Assembly: GCF_051014685.1 (NCBI RefSeq)
Contig: NC_135048.1
Location: forward strand, 22,400,543-22,464,542
DNA from: Ptiloglossa arizonensis
Lineage: Eukaryota > Arthropoda > Insecta > Hymenoptera > Colletidae
DNA: 64,000 nt
Reading direction: 5' to 3'
Positions 36,701-48,385 of the stretch are shown here, piece by piece (position 1 is the first letter of the stretch; the number at the start of each line of letters is the position of its first letter). The position numbers and the translations under genes were made by a program. The notes below the pieces were generated by a model. The model was not told the DNA's origin, ran no database searches, and saw nothing but the letters and a program-made list of their open reading frames with translations.

Positions 36701-38705
36701 GTATGAAATAATAAACCTCCATTCTCCGTGCGCGACCCTCCCCGTTCAATTATCTCTCGATTCCGTTGGAAACTTCAGGAAACTCCGTACGAAATAATAC
36801 AAAACGCGACACGGTGTACCTATACGTGGAGGATCGATCGTAGCGAGATAAAGTGAAAATATTCGCGAGTCCTTTTATCATCGGGCACCGACCGATCGAA
36901 TGTTCAGAAGCGGGATGATCATCGGCGATCAACGAACGGCGAGTTTCAATCATCGACACGCCGCGCCTTGTACGGCGGTAAACATATAACGGGGCCCGCG
37001 TTTCGTGGAATCGAAATTGAAATGAAAATAAATAATGCAATGATAATGAGATACGTGACTCCGTTTATAGGGTACCGTGCACCTCGCCGTGTTGTCCCCG
37101 TGTGTGCTCGCTCGCGCTCGCGTTTGCGCTTGCGCGCTCGCGTGGGCTGTTTTCCGTTGGGTTGCGCAACCTCGAAACCAGCAATGGCGCACACGGGGAG
37201 ACCCGCGAGCCAGTTAGCGAACCGCTTAAATCAACGTCGTTTCTATGCCATATTTAGAACAAATAATGCGGCACCCAGATGTCGCTTTGTTCGGCGTCTC
37301 GGAACCTTTTCCCGGCTTTTCAGCCCGACCTCGGCGACGCGCCGCGGAATATCAATTATCCCGAGGTCGGTCGAATCTTGGACGCGGCGAAGGTTCCGTT
37401 TCATCCGGCTTAGGCTCGAACATCGTAGACCAGTCCCCGGTGATTTAAAAATTGCTGCGATTAGAGGCAGACAATGGGTGTATTTAGCCGCGAATTAGTA
37501 TAATGGAAACGCGAATATAAGAATAGAAGGAAAAAAGAAAAAAGAAGGATACACTTTTTGTATTTTTGCGTAACGTCGAAAGTGCGCAGAATTTTGCAAA
37601 GGAAGAGAAATGGTTTTTTTTTTTTTTTAATTAGGTTTTAGCGAAACGAGATCTTGTAGAAAAGTTTCTACGATCAGAGCCAGAGATACGGAGTTTTGAA
37701 GTTCGATTGAAAAAAGTGCGAAGATTGCGCTCAATGAGGAAATATATGAAAATGAGACATTTGTATGCGATTTATAAAATTTTCCAATCTTATATAATAG
37801 ATTCCAGTATCGTTGAGAGTCGTATAAAATTACTTATTTACCTGGGTGTGTTTCCCAGATAATTGTTGTACGCTTCATTTTGTACGGTTCGAAATTAAAG
37901 GAAAATATTTGTTTCGTGGACTTTCCTTTAAGAGCGAATCTTACTGGTTTTACGCTATTCGAAAATGTGTTTTTAAAGTTTTATTTTTAAATTTTATTTT
38001 ATTTTATTATAGAAATAAACGTGGAACTAATTTTCCCGCTAGAGTTAACAATTGTGGAATAAATTCTATTCTAATAAGTATTGGCAGACTTGTTTGCACA
38101 ACACTTTCATCGGTGAAATAAGCTAGTAAAATGTAGCTAAACACGTTCACGGATCACCTTTGGTAGCAACGAAACATCTCAACTAATTATTTCTACTTGC
38201 GTTCATGCTTGTAAGTTCGATCTTGGAAACATCGACAGTGGCATGCTTTACTTTCTTCGTACGGTACCACTATCTCGCTTACTAGCTTTCACTTTTTACT
38301 GACTTATCACGACACCGCGATACAGTAACAGAGAGTGCAACACACCGCTTGCATTAGAAGCTGGTGCCGACGCTTTTGCTGTCATTGAATATTACGGACT
38401 ACGAACTACCAACTGACGTTAAATATCCAAACGGACGATTGACAGGGTCGTTGGAACAAACTCGGGGAAATAGACGAAATAAGTAAAATAAATTCGAGGA
38501 ATGTATCGTAAAACCGATGAAAGAAGATTTCTTAAATAAACGAAGTATGGAGACCTGTCGTCTGGTTACATCGTCGTTAGGAAGAAGATACTTCCTTCCT
38601 CCCATTCGTCACAGTTTTCTTTTATTAAATAAGGATTATTTTTCGAAAAAGTAAAACATAGAAACCTGTCGTTTATTTACAACCGTATCGTAATAGTCTC
38701 ACAAT
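36701..38705. other. Unique sequence with a GC-rich island
   Basis: 36960-37450 is GC- and CpG-rich with alternating CTCGCGCTCGCG words near 37110-37140 and open frames on both strands. The plus frame 36968-37498 begins at TTG and is arginine-rich without domains. It could be a promoter or first-exon region of a gene outside the window; no direct evidence. A T-run sits at 37614-37628. Confidence 0.4.
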
Positions 38706-39125
38706 AATATTTTCTATTTTCTTTCGCAGTGGTTTTCTATTCCATGAATTGCATCCATTTTGTATCTGTGATATGTACTTTTAGAATCTAAACATTGATT
38801 GAATCCTTCTAGAAATTTTATCGTATTGCTTCCAAATTGTTCACGATGGTCAATCGTTTTAAAAAGATCAAACTTAAGAAAAGTGAATTGAACTCAACGA
38901 ACTTCCAGTTGAGTTAAGTTCCACAGTAATATTTTCTATTTTCTTTCGCAGTGGTTTTCTATTCCATCAATTACATACATCTTGTATCTGTGATATGTAC
39001 TTTCAAAATATCAATATTGATTAAATCCTTCTAGAAATTTTATCGTATTACTTCCAAATTGTTCACGATGGTCATGTGTTTTAAAAAGATGAATTGAACT
39101 CAACGAACTTCCACGTTGTTAAGTT
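38706..39125. repeat. Tandem duplication, 222-bp unit, two copies
   Basis: AATATTTTCTATTTTCTTTC starts at 38706 and 38928. Both copies continue with GCAGTGGTTTTCTATTCC, then TCTGTGATATGTAC and AACTCAACGAACTTCCA. The second copy lacks about 20 bp near its end. Confidence 0.92.
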
Positions 39126-39950
39126 CACTCGAACCATGTAGAGACAACCTTTGGATACGATCTGGAAACTCGATCGAAACAACTGCTTCTTTATTGCGTG
39201 TTGATCGTTCTTGTACGATCCGAGAATTGTAAATCTTCGAAAGCATTCGTTCGAAAATATCTACTCGTCGCCCAAGTCGATCCAATCTTGCGTCTTATCT
39301 GTTAGATACCGTAAGAATTCGCCTAGATACGCACGCGTCTTTATACTGGAGCCATTGATCCAGTTCCAGTAACTCGGACATTTTTCATTTAAACTATCGT
39401 AAACGTCTTTCGCGTAAAAACGTTGCCCGTAATAAATTCGACTCTTCGATCGACGATGCTTGCTGCTCCGCACGAAGCCATTAAACCGAATGCGTTTTAA
39501 ATCCCTTGTTAGACGGGTTTGGCCTAATTATCGACCACCGTGACTACCTCGAGCGGTTCGTTGGGTTTTTTCTCTTTTTTCTTCGGCTCTTTTTACACTA
39601 TACTTTATCTATATAACTCGGTAGACACAAGTTTTGCAAGTGACAAGCGTGTCAGTCGGTCGTTGGTACGGAAACGCGCCACCCTATATATAGGCAGGTC
39701 GCCTTGGCTATGCACCAAGAGAGCCGCGATTGCAGGAGCGATCTTAGAGCCGGCGCATAGCACAGCCGAGGACAAGTTTGCAACCGTCAGAGAGAAATTT
39801 CTGCAGAACCGCGCCGGTCGTTCCTTCCACGACGCCAGTGGCGTCGCAATCGTGGCTCGAGGGGGTGAAGCAAACAGGGCTGAGACCGCTCCTTCGATTT
39901 TTCAATCATGGACACAATTTTCATTCGAACGAAAATACAAACGAATCCAA
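39126..39950. other. Unique non-coding sequence
   Basis: No repeat or gene is recognised. The plus frame at 39540-39959 has no domain. Confidence 0.5.
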
Positions 39951-40735
39951 CGTATATAGACATCGAACGATTAAATTTGTAATTTTTCCATTGAGATACG
40001 TTTTGTCCTACGATTCAATTTGGAATTTTTTTTCAGCGATGAAAGATCGGTTCGAATAAATTATTTAAGTATTGTCTACATCTGGTATTTCGAATATAGC
40101 AATATATAACGTATATCGACGTCGAACAATTAAATTTGTAATTTTTTCATCGAGATGCGATTTTTCCTACGATTCAATTTCGAATTTTTTTTCAGCGATG
40201 AAAGATCGGTTCGAATGAATTATTTAAGTATTGTCTACATCTGGTATTTCGAATATAGCAATATATAACGTATATCGACGTCGAACGATTAAATTTGTAA
40301 TTTTTCCATCGAGATGCGATTTTTCCTACGATTCAATTTCGAATTATTTTTCAGCGATGAAAGATCGGTTCGAATGAATTATTTAAGTATTGTCTACATC
40401 TGGTATTTCGAATATAGCAATATTCAACGTATATCGACGTCGAACGATTAAATTTGTAATTTTTCCATCGAGATGCGATTTTTCCTACGATTCAATTTCG
40501 AATTTTTTTTCAGCGATGAAAGATCGGTTCGAATGAATGTATCTTCTACATCTGGTATTTCGAATATAGAAATATTCAACGTATATCGACGTCGAACGAT
40601 TAAATTTGTAATTTTTCCATCGAGATGGAATTTCAATCAATCAATTTTTTTTCAGCGATAGAAGATCGGTTCGAATGAATATATCGTCGATATCTGGTAT
40701 TTCGAATATAGCAATATTCAACGTATAGATTTACA
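39951..40735. repeat. Tandem repeat, 159-bp unit, five copies plus a remnant
   Basis: GAACRATTAAATTTGTAAT lies at 39965, 40124, 40283, 40442 and 40594 (159, 159, 159 and 152 bp). Every unit contains a T-tract ending TTTTCAGCGATGAAAG (T/A variants in one copy), then AGATCGGTTCGAAT and ATCTGGTATTTCGAATATAG. The final partial copy runs into the 38-bp array. The unit is a multiple of three, which keeps some frames open. Confidence 0.95.
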
Positions 40736-40960
40736 ATATTAATTAGATTACAATATTTCGAATATAGCAATACTCGGGCGATTCGAATATTCGACGAATA
40801 CAGTTCGAATTCTATTCGAATACTTGATTATTCGAATGCAGTTCGATTTCTATTCGAATACTTGATTATTCGAATGCAGTTCGAATTCTATTCGAATACT
40901 TGATTATTCGAATGCAGTTTGAATTCGCGGGTATTCGAATACTTTGGTCGAGTATCTTGT
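40736..40960. repeat. Minisatellite, 38-bp unit, ~3.5 copies
   Basis: CTTGATTATTCGAATGCAGT starts at 40823, 40861 and 40899. The unit continues TCGAATTCTATTCGAATA. It adjoins the 159-bp array directly and shares its TTCGAATA words, so one may have seeded the other. Confidence 0.9.
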
Positions 40961-42895
40961 TATTTCTGGTACTTGAATAGTATTTTCGATGAGTAGCTTC
41001 AGGAAGTATTTCTTAGGAAGTTGGAAAGTAGCGTTTGCTACCAAGTTTTATATTAAGTTACGTTCTAAGTGTGTATTATCTTTACTTTGGTGATCAAGTT
41101 TGCAAAATTTTGCAAGCTTCTATCGTTCATTTCTAATTCGACTTACAAAAATTAGACTTTCGTTCCTTATCAGGATACACGGTCCAATGTCTCGCTCAAG
41201 AAATCAAAACACTGTTAATTAACCTATCTCGCATGTAACACCAAAGATACACAAATTTATTTTAGAAATGCGATTTTTCATCACGAATATTATTTGTGTA
41301 GATTCAATATTCATAAATCCAGTTTTTCAGTCGTACCAATATCATTATCAATCACTTAACCGCCAGGCTCGAGTTAACTCGGCCACATAATCGTCGGATG
41401 AACAAGTGACACCATGATTGATGATTAAAATAAAATCAAAGGAGGAATGTAATTGAAGCGGCAATTTCTTTACCGTCTCTACATACTTAAAATTATTATT
41501 CGATTTTATTATTGAAAAGAAACTGAACAGAGAAGTAGCTAATCAAGTCGATTGTTACGTTGCTTCGGTGTTAGAACGAACACACATATACTCTGCATAG
41601 AATAAAAAAAAAAAACTGACCAAAATATATCAACACTTTCTTCTTCGAATGAGAACAATCGAGAAACAGTATTCAAATAGTAATAATTTCGTGATATTCA
41701 AATAGTAACATTCAAGTAACATAAAATTTCGAATACTCGAATCCCCCGAGTTAATTCCTGATATTCGAATACCTACGAACCACTCGAACATCGAACTGTC
41801 CGAGTAGTGTCAACCTAGACATTTACTCGTTTCCTGGAAACGCCGAAATCCTCCAAGTATCGTAATTAACTAGAACACACTACCCACTCTGTGCAGATAA
41901 AATTTAAAAGATCGTGCAATTTCCGTGTAACAAAAAAAAAAAGAAAGAAAAAAAAAGAAGCAGAAAGGAAAAACAAAAAACAACGTATCCCGTTGCGTTT
42001 TTAGAGACAAAATTCTTGGAACATTTCCGTTCATAATGCTCCGAATACTTTCGAACGGTAAAGGCCACGCGGCTGCGTTAGAATCGGAAAAAGCGAGGCG
42101 AAACGAGGGAACGTTACGAGCACGAGGGAACCCGCTGGAAGGAGTTGTTAATGCGACGTGATCGTTCATCGTAAAAACTTTCCACGACGCTGCTACACGT
42201 CGAGGTGCAACAGTACAACGGTCTATGCACGCTGTTGGAGCCTACGGCGCTGCAACGGCCGAGCACCGGACCGGACTGGACCAGTCTCGACTATTATAGG
42301 AATGGAAGATGAAGCGGAGACTGGATATACTGACCCAGTGTTTCGAGCAGTGCGCGAGCGAAATCCGGTGCAACGGAGCGCATGCAACTGGATGCATCCT
42401 CGCGCGCCACGATGATTTCGCAGCGCCTCTGGCAGCTGGAAGCGTTTTCTTCTTCGACGTTTTATTCTCCCATCTGCTACCGTTCATTATCCGTGAACAA
42501 TTGCACTGGTTAACACATCGCTGGACAGCGATAAATGGGAATTTTCCAATTTCTCAGGGATAATTTAGTTTCGTTGAACATTCCGATACCGTTCGTCTTT
42601 CCAAGCGGAGAATACCTCCAGAAGCGTACCGTTTGTACCGTGTTGCAACAACACTTTGACGATCGATCCGAGGAAATTATTTTTTTCTTTTTTCTGAAAA
42701 GGTTTTTGCGCCTTCAAGTGCAAATGAACACGTACGTGGAAGCTTTGCACATTTGGTAGAAGAATTTCGATTATAAAATTAACGAAACGATCGGTACGAA
42801 TGTATTATTCTTTATGATAATGAATCTTGGAGTGCGAGGTCTTCTTCGGTGTAATGTTATTGAACAAAAATTATAGGAGAAGTAAACATCGGGCT
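40961..42895. other. Unique sequence with decayed TTCGAA words and a CpG-rich part
   Basis: 41685-41805 contains scattered ATTCGAATACC and ATTCAAATAGTAA words, probably a decayed minisatellite. An A-rich tract lies at 41930-41985. 42060-42440 is CpG-rich and holds 42285-42330, which resembles 44208-44250 (ATTATAGGAATGGAAGATG then AAGCGGAG). Confidence 0.45.
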
Positions 42896-43165
42896 GCATA
42901 TTTTAAGAAATTATTAATTAAAGTTACATCGAAAGCTAGAAGTCAACGGTGAAACGTACTGATATATACAAAAGTCTAGGGTCGAATAATTACTCAATAA
43001 AAATCACATTTGAGTTTTAAGAAATTATTAATTCTTTTACCCATTTTGAGGAATTATTAATTAAAGTTGCATCGAAAGCTAGAAGTCAACAGTGAAACGT
43101 ACTAATATGTACAAAAGTTCGGGGTATAATTACCGAATAATTATCTAATAAAAATTAGCGAAACA
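42896..43165. repeat. Tandem duplication, ~143-bp unit, two copies
   Basis: ATTATTAATTAAAGTT is followed by CATCGAAAGCTAGAAGTCAA and GTGAAACGTACT in both copies (about 42910 and 43053). Confidence 0.9.
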
Positions 43166-43350
43166 AACCTCTCATCACACTATACCTATACACTATACTC
43201 GAAGCTGCATTTTCTTCTCCGGACAGAAAATACTATTATTTTCCAGGTGATAAGAAAAATAATAAAATTATCAAATGAATTTAGGCATCCTAATTTTTTT
43301 TTACGCCCCAGGGCAACTAGGTTTTCCTATGCGTAAATTCACCACTTGTA
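43166..43350. other. Short unique spacer before the second MITE
   Basis: No structure was recognised. Confidence 0.5.
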
Positions 43351-43563
43351 ATAGGTTACTCAACAAATTTTGTCCTTCGATCAAAAATGAAGCTATTAGG
43401 TTCGTTTTATTTTTCTAAAGATTGTACTACTATTTGACGAACACGCGCGAAGTTTCACGTAGATCTGTCACCTCGTTTGCACACTCACAATTGTTCAAAG
43501 TTCAAATGTCACAATATTTTTTACAATGAAAAAAAACCCGACAAAACTTATTCAACAACCTAG
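43351..43563. mobile_element. 213-bp mariner-type MITE, copy 2
   Basis: It is flanked by TA on both sides (43349-43350 and 43564-43565). The right end on the minus strand is CTAGGTTGTTGAATAAGTTT then TGTCGGG; the left end, ATAGGTTACTCAACAAATTT then TGTCC, is more decayed. The interior matches 25924-26139 in order, including CTAAAGATTGTACTACTATT, AGTTTCACGTAGATCT, CAATTGTTCAAAG and TTTACAATGAAAAAAA. It has no coding capacity. Confidence 0.8.
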
Positions 43564-43565
43564 TA

Positions 43566-45394
43566 AATCAACACGAGAAATACAATCTCTAGAATCGTTA
43601 ATAAAACTATACCTCGAGAAAGCTAAAAAATCCATTACCTAAAATTAGTACGTTCGTCACAGTTCTCGATTCGTGTATAAAAATTCGCGAGTCTCCGTAC
43701 GTAAAGGCGCAACGGAAGTTGAAATGTTAAAAAACATCCCCGGAGAACACGCCTGCGCACCAGGGCGCAGAGAGCGATGAACTGGCACGATCCGCAAACA
43801 ACAAAACCGATCAATGATCCATCGTGTCGATGTGTATCGACGATAATAAATCAAATCGTGTATTTTTCGCTCCAGCCATGATTCGCCGGCGCACCGTACG
43901 GATTGCTCGCCGGGGCAATCCATTACACTCCGGTTCTCTATTATTATAATATTCTCCGCGTAGGTACACACGTGTACTTGTGATTATAATGTACGGCGCG
44001 AAACACGGTGAATCGCGGCAAGAAGGCGCGAGAAGGCACGAGAAGGCACAAGAAGGCATACCCGAGGCCCGACGCGAAACTCGAACGTACGCCCCGACAC
44101 TTTTACTCTTTGAGAAGCGGCGAGGTTCGTGGCTCGTTGAAGAATTACTACCGACCGTAACGACGAGTCGCGCGGCGCGTATTTATTAGAAGCATAATTC
44201 GAGTGGCGGGACCATTATAGAAATGAAAGATGAAGCGGAGGACTACGTATAATGGGGCCCCGGGCGTTAAGTATTCTTACTCGGAGACGTGTACGCGTAA
44301 GAAGCGAGCATCCGGCGCTGAGTGCCCCATCGCGGGACTCTGAAACCTCGAAATAAATCTCGGAAACAGAAATGTCAAAGTTGCTACTAAAAGGCCGCGC
44401 GCAACCGTTCGTTTTACGACGCCGTTGTAACAATGGCGATACTCCGCGTCACCGAGGAATCATCCCGTTGGGATTCTATTGTAATGCTCCTTGTAATCGT
44501 CCCGTGCACGCGTGTACGCGCGTGTACGCGCGTCTTGTTCCCTATCGTCGAACAGCGAGACGAAATGTCCGCGATTCTTGTTCCCCCTTGTTATAATACA
44601 ATTTCATTATTACACTATTACATTATTGTTTCGATGGAGGCGCGCGGATGGATTGACGAGAAACGGAGCGATATCGATCCTCGAGGAAACCATTTACGAA
44701 GAGTTGTCGATTAAGTGTTCGATTGAACGCGAATGGAACGAAAAATTGAATAGATAACGGAAATTTGATCAGTGAGGTTACTTTATCGAGCTTCTTTTCG
44801 TGTTTGTTTGGTTTTTGGATGTTACCTTTCGGCGTGGTTTGTATTTATCGTACAGTATCAGTGGATAATGGAAAGACGGTGTTCTTCGATATCTGGGCGG
44901 CAAGTTTCGGAAAAATTGATAATTTGCAATTGGGCGATGTTACCTGGTAACGTGAGTTATAAATATAGTTGCACCGAAGAAGGCTGAAATCGATTTACAT
45001 ACACAGAGCTTGTAGTCCTACGCCGTAATGGGTAAATTATGGATTTCGTGCACTTGTAACGCTTGCAAATGGGAAAAATGTATGCTAAGTATATACATTT
45101 ATGCAAAATGAAATACTAATATTAGGTATTATATTAATTCGTGAAATACATACGGCGCGTGTTTCTCATATTAGCATACGTCATACATGCATAAAATCCG
45201 CAATCTAATAATACCTTTCGATAATGTTACACCGCCAAACTATCGCCCCAATAATTATTTCGATGTCTCTATGTGGCCGAGAATTAAATAAACGGTTTCA
45301 TGAAAATCGAAGATCGTCACCTGAATGACTAATCTTGCCTGCTAATGACTTTCAGTATTTTTCCAAGCAATCTACCGTCTCGACTATTATTTTT
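43566..45394. other. Unique sequence with CpG-rich part and short direct repeats
   Basis: 44020-44060 holds four GAGAAGGCAC-like 10-bp repeats. 44505-44535 holds CGTGTACGCG repeats. 44208-44250 resembles 42285-42330 (ATTATAGAAATGAAAGATG then AAGCGGAG). 43980-44560 is CpG-rich. No gene is recognised. Confidence 0.45.
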
Positions 45395-46180
45395 ATCAGT
45401 CCATGTGTCCAAGTTTCGTCCAAATCAAAGTTTGTCACATGGACGATGCTATTTGTAGTCTAACAATGAGTTTTAATATTTTTACACCAGCCTTCGTTCA
45501 ACTACTATTTCAATATGTAAATAATCTATCACCTCAACTATTATTTCAACAGGTTAAGAATCTATCATCCAAACTACTATCTGTATCGATCCAAGTACTC
45601 AAATTTTCCAAAAATAAAGATGGTCGCTTTGACAATGCTTCTTTCACACATTCTAATAATGACTTCCAATATTTTCTCTAGCATCGTTGCAAACGTAATT
45701 TTAATAAGTTAAGAATCCATCATTCAACTATTACTTTGGTACATTAAGAATCTATCATCGAAACTACTATCTGTATCGATTCAAGTACTCAAATTTTCCA
45801 AAAATAAAGATGGTCGCTTTGACAATGCTTCTTTCACGCATTCTAATAATGACTTCCAATATTTTCTCTAGCATCGCTCTAAACATAATTTTAATAAGTT
45901 AAGAATCCATCATTCAACTATTACTTTAGTACATTAAGAATCTATCATCGAAACTACTATCTGTATCGATCCAAGTACTCAAATTTTCCAAAAAACAAAG
46001 ATGGTCGCTTCGACAATGCTTCTTTCACGCATTCTAATAATGACTTCCAATATTTTCTCTAATATCGCTCCAAACATAATTTTAACACGTTAAAAATCCA
46101 TCATTCAACCATTACTTTAGTAGACTAAGAATCATCGAAACTACTACCTACATCGATCAATCCTCCCAAGTTCGACCAAA
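45395..46180. repeat. Tandem repeat, 190-bp unit, three good copies and diverged flanks
   Basis: CTGTATCGATYCAAGTACTC occurs at 45581, 45771 and 45961, an exact 190-bp spacing, with a decayed form near 46150. Shared blocks are AGATGGTCGCTT, CGCATTCTAATAATGACTTC and AAGAATCCATCATTCAAC. A more diverged copy precedes it from about 45395. Confidence 0.93.
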
Positions 46181-46654
46181 ACCAAATATGATCGAACAAT
46201 GTCCCCCGCGCTCCAACAACGAGTTTCGATGTATTCACCCCAACAAGTTATCGATCCCAACGATCCGCTAGGAGTGTTTCACGCGGCCAAGTTTCATCCA
46301 AATCGAAGATCGTCTCGTGAACGTTGCCCCGTGCGCAACCAAGACGCGGTATCTGCTTTCCTTCGTTCGGTAGTTGATACGTTTCACCGTACTTGAACAA
46401 TGACTCCGCCAGGAGGCCGGGGGCATTAATATTTATGGCCGCGCATCGCTTTTCACCATTAACGTGTGCGACTGTACAGTTCACCGTGACAAGCGGGCCG
46501 ATAAATCCAGGATGTGGCAACGCGCGTCCGACCAACGACGAGGGCAAACGTACGTAAATACTTACCGAGTGCGTTTACGTTGTTTCTTTCCGCTCGAATA
46601 GCGAATAATTGGTCCGGGTGGCACCTACCGAGACTACTCGAAGTTCACGCTACG
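46181..46654. other. Unique sequence
   Basis: GC-richer than its neighbours. The overlapping frames at 46199-46547 on both strands have no domain. Confidence 0.45.
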
Positions 46655-47225
46655 ATTTCAGTTTCGATAACGCGTATTACGATCAAGAGGAATGTCACTC
46701 ACTGTCTTCGTGAACGCTAGTTTTTAATTTTGAAGACATTGTATAATGGTTTCTTTCCAATATTTTCAAGAAAATATATTTCAATGTACGAATGTGGATA
46801 AGAATTATCCGTGGTTACTACGTTTGGAATTATCGATGTTAGTTTTAACCCTTTGCTTTATAAATGAAGTTTCGATAACGCGTGACATGATCAACAGGAA
46901 TGTCACTCACTGTCTTCGTGAATGCTAATTTTTAATTTTGAAGACATTGTATAATGGTTTCTTTCCAATATTTTGAAGGAAATATATTTCAACGTAGGAA
47001 TGTGGATAAGAATTATTCGTGATTCTTACGTTTGGACCAATTGATGTTAGTTTTAACCCTTTGGTTTAAAAATTAAGTTTCGATAACGCGTGACATGATC
47101 AACAGTAAGGTCACTCACTGTCCTCATGAACACTAATTTTTAATTTTGAAGACATTACATAATGATTTTTTTCCAATATTTTCAATGTACGAATGCGGAC
47201 ATGACTCATTCATAATTCTTACGTT
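46655..47225. repeat. Tandem repeat, 208-bp unit, ~2.7 copies
   Basis: GTTTCGATAACGCGTRWYA begins copies at 46661, 46869 and 47077 (exactly 208 bp apart). Shared blocks are GTCACTCACTGTC, TTTTTAATTTTGAAGACATT and GTTAGTTTTAACCCTTTG. The third copy is truncated. Confidence 0.93.
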
Positions 47226-47589
47226 TGCCCTGATTTATTTACTATGAGTTTCACACGATATTGTACTCTTCCTTTTGAGAGTAAAGGGGTAACTCTTTGA
47301 GATGCGGTTGTTAAATACATGAATTGATACAAAATATATAATTAAAACTAAGAAATATATTAATTAAATATTTAATTATGAAATGCAGTATTAACAGTCT
47401 CGCTATACAACTTGCACGGAATTATTTTAATTTTTCACGGTGGGGTGAAAAATATCCCAGGGAAAATTAATTTAGGAGTACCATTAGTTGTCTATTTTAA
47501 TAACTGTCCACAAATATTGTAAGCAGAGATACCGTTAATAATTAAGTAATTTTAAAAAGAAGTTTGAAACAGGTGACATTGGTTCCTTT
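47226..47589. other. Unique AT-rich sequence
   Basis: No structure was recognised. Confidence 0.5.
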
Positions 47590-48385
47590 GGTAGTTCTAG
47601 TGTTAATATTCCGAAATTTGTCGGTAATTGTAGTGTTAATATTTCGAGATTTGTCGGTAGTTATAGTGTTAGCATCCCGAAAATCTGTCGATAGTTCTAG
47701 TATTAATATTCCGAAATCTATCGGTAATTCTAGGGTTAATATTTTAAGATCTGTCGGTAGTTATTGTGTTAATATTCCGAAATCTGTTGGTAATTTTAGT
47801 GTTAATATTCCAAAATCTGTCGGTACTTTTAATGTTAATATTCCAAAATCTGTTGGTAAATTTAGTGTTAATATTTAGAGATCTGTCGGTAGTTCTACTG
47901 TTAATATTCCGAAATCTGTCGGTACATCTAGTGTTAATATTTAGAGATCTGTCGGTAGTTCTACTGTTAATATTCCGAAATTTGTCGATAGCTCTACTGT
48001 TAATATTCCGAAATCTATCGGTAATTCTACTGTTAACATTCAAAAATCTGTCGGTAGTTCTACCGTTAACATTCCGAAATCTGTCGGTAATTCTAGTGTT
48101 AACATTCCAAAATCTGTCGGTACTTTTAATGTTAATATTCCGAAATCTGTCGGTAAATCTAGGGTTAATATTTAGAGATCTGTCGGTAGTTCTACTGTTA
48201 ATATTCCAAAATCTATCGGTAGTTTTACTGTTAACATTCCGAAATCTCTAGTAATTCTAGTGTCAACAATCAAAAATCTGTCGGTAGTTCTAGAGTTAAC
48301 ATTCCGAAATCTCTAGTAATTCTACTGTTAACATTCAAAAAACCTGTCGGTAGTTGTAAACTTAAAATTCCGAAAAAGGATCGGT
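47590..48385. repeat. Minisatellite, 33-bp unit, ~24 copies
   Basis: The unit is TGTTAATATTCCGAAATCTG followed by TCGGTAGTTCTAG. Being 11 codons long it gives open frames on both strands (plus 47766-48251 with an 11-residue IFRNLSV-like repeat; minus 47744-48043). Frames are broken by single-base indels in the flanks, and both strands are equally open, so coding is not supported. Confidence 0.95.

Noticed and set aside
36968..37498. 176-codon arginine-rich frame
   Set aside because: Begins at TTG, has frames open on the opposite strand as well, and shows no domain; explained by GC-rich composition.
47766..48251. 161-codon plus-strand frame with 11-residue repeats
   Set aside because: It is the 33-bp minisatellite read in frame. 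The opposite strand is equally open and frames shift at unit-length variants.
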